Assembly: GCA_023390985.1 (NCBI GenBank)
Contig: JAEWBU010000242.1
Coordinates: forward strand, 1-12,566
Length of the DNA stretch: 12,566 nucleotides
Direction of reading: 5' to 3'
Source of the DNA: Pseudomonadota bacterium
GTDB lineage: Bacteria > Pseudomonadota > Gammaproteobacteria > Burkholderiales > Burkholderiaceae_C
The notes under the pieces were generated by a model. It was not told the origin of the DNA. It was given only the letters and a program-made list of their open reading frames with translations, and did no database searches. Each line of letters starts with the position of its first letter. The first letter of the stretch is position 1. Below are positions 11,682-12,566 of this stretch, in pieces. Position numbers and translations under genes: made by a program.

Positions 11682-12566
11682 GCCGGCTCGCCCGCGGGCT
11701 GCACCGCTTCCACCGGCAGGCGCAGCACGAAGCTGCTGCCGCCGCCCTCCCGCGGACGCACGACCAGTTCGCCGCCATGCGCGTTGCTGATCGCCCGGCA
11801 GACCGCGAGCCCGAGCCCGGCGCCGCGCCGGCCGGCGTGGTCGTTGCGCCGGTAGGGCCGGAAGATCGCCTGCTCCTCGCCCGGCGCGATGCCTTCGCCG
11901 CGATCGCGCACCGCCAGCTGCAGCGAGCCGCCCTGCGCATCGACCACCAGTTCGATGGCTTGGTCGCTGTACTTCAGGGCGTTGTCCAGCAGGTTCTCCA
12001 GCAGCTGCGCGAGCAGCACCGGATCGGCCTTGATCAGCGGCAGGCCCGACGGCACGCGCGACTGGATGCGACGGTCCGGATCGCGCTGACGCACCCGCGA
12101 GAGCACCGAGCCGACGATCTCCTCGATCGACTGCCAGTCCAGCTGGATCTCGCCGGCGTTCTCCAGCCGCGCCAGCTGCAGCGTGTTCTCGGTCAGGTTC
12201 GACAGGTAGCCGATCTCATCGAGGATCACGGCCAGCAGGCGCCGCCGCTCCGGTTCGGCGAGCCGGTAGCCCTGCGTCTGCAGCGACGAGGCGGCCGCCA
12301 CGATCGCCGCCAGCGGCGTGCGGAAATCGTGCGAGATGGCGGCCAGGAAGGTGTTCTGGGCCTGGTGCCATTGCGATTCCTTCTCGGCGGCCTGGATGGA
12401 TCCGCGCAGCTTCACGCGCCAGAGCGCCTGGCCGGCCAGCGCGCAGATCGCCTGCGCATGCTGGCGGCTGTCTTCGTCCGCCGGCGCGTTGCGCACGCAG
12501 GCGGCGCCGCCGACGTGCCCTTCGGAAGCCAGCGGCAGGAACCAGGCGTCGAGGTCGGGCCAGCGC
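11678..12566 (-). CDS. kdpD: KdpD sensor histidine kinase, C-terminal part (5' end outside window)
   Basis: The visible 295 residues are the transmitter half of KdpD. The first stretch (LDAWFLPLASEGHVGG) is the end of a GAF-like domain. A linker helix and the dimerisation domain with phosphoacceptor His in ISHDFRTPLAAI (codon at 12331-12329) follow, then the N box NLLDNALKYS, the G1 box DRGEGI and the G2 box GAGLGLAVCRAI of the ATPase domain. KdpD autophosphorylates on this His and passes phosphate to Asp53 of KdpE. The frame is open to the window end; a GTG at 12496 is internal and is not the start. The universal-stress and N-terminal KdpD domains and the four membrane helices would be encoded beyond the window. 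Confidence 0.95.
   Translation of the reverse strand, partial: RWPDLDAWFLPLASEGHVGGAACVRNAPADEDSRQHAQAICALAGQALWRVKLRGSIQAAEKESQWHQAQNTFLAAISHDFRTPLAAIVAAASSLQTQGYRLAEPERRRLLAVILDEIGYLSNLTENTLQLARLENAGEIQLDWQSIEEIVGSVLSRVRQRDPDRRIQSRVPSGLPLIKADPVLLAQLLENLLDNALKYSDQAIELVVDAQGGSLQLAVRDRGEGIAPGEEQAIFRPYRRNDHAGRRGAGLGLAVCRAISNAHGGELVVRPREGGGSSFVLRLPVEAVQPAGEPA

Overview
The window is high-GC and gene-dense, and looks like a piece of a betaproteobacterial chromosome, most likely Burkholderiales in or near the Comamonadaceae. This rests on the style of the aspartokinase, the lysC to tRNA-Ser(GCU) linkage, and a GGGCCC-type hairpin after the tRNA. The genus cannot be fixed from sequence alone. No insertion sequence, phage gene, integrase or CRISPR array is visible. 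The longest stretches without a gene are about 190 to 240 bases: 870-1106 holds a terminator hairpin and a promoter; 5027-5263 holds a riboswitch leader and a terminator (no gene); 6893-7118 is a divergent spacer in which only ribosome binding sites were recognised.

Layout: (1) 1-905: 3' half of lysC, tRNA-Ser(GCU), terminator. (2) 1026-2516: promoter and a Tat-exported molybdopterin oxidoreductase of the sulfite oxidase family. (3) 2574-2999: a 72-residue helical protein facing a 62-residue DUF3606 protein, with a near-palindrome between their ends. (4) 3118-4421: a SpoIIAA/STAS-like protein translationally coupled to an ATP-grasp ligase-like protein. (5) 4418-5217, minus strand: a TMEM165/GDT1 (UPF0016) cation exporter behind a yybP-ykoY manganese riboswitch. 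(6) 5225-6892, minus strand: a secreted protein of unknown function built from two copies of a domain of about 230 residues. (7) 7119-9032: an MCE-domain protein whose 3' end runs antisense into a cytochrome b561 gene, then a divergent DUF1232 membrane protein. (8) 9040-12566, minus strand: kdpD (5' part outside the window), kdpE and kup, a potassium-uptake block.

Functional themes are metal and ion homeostasis (Mn exporter under a Mn riboswitch; K+ uptake with its KdpDE sensor-regulator) and the cell envelope (MCE lipid-transfer protein, b561, secreted duplicated protein, periplasmic Mo enzyme). The best leads for something undescribed are the duplicated secreted protein with its matched cysteines, three genes with no Shine-Dalgarno whose start codon lies exactly six bases after a -10-like hexamer (possible leaderless mRNAs), and the 207-base antisense overlap of the MCE and b561 genes. 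I did not find a convincing new multi-gene defence or mobile system.
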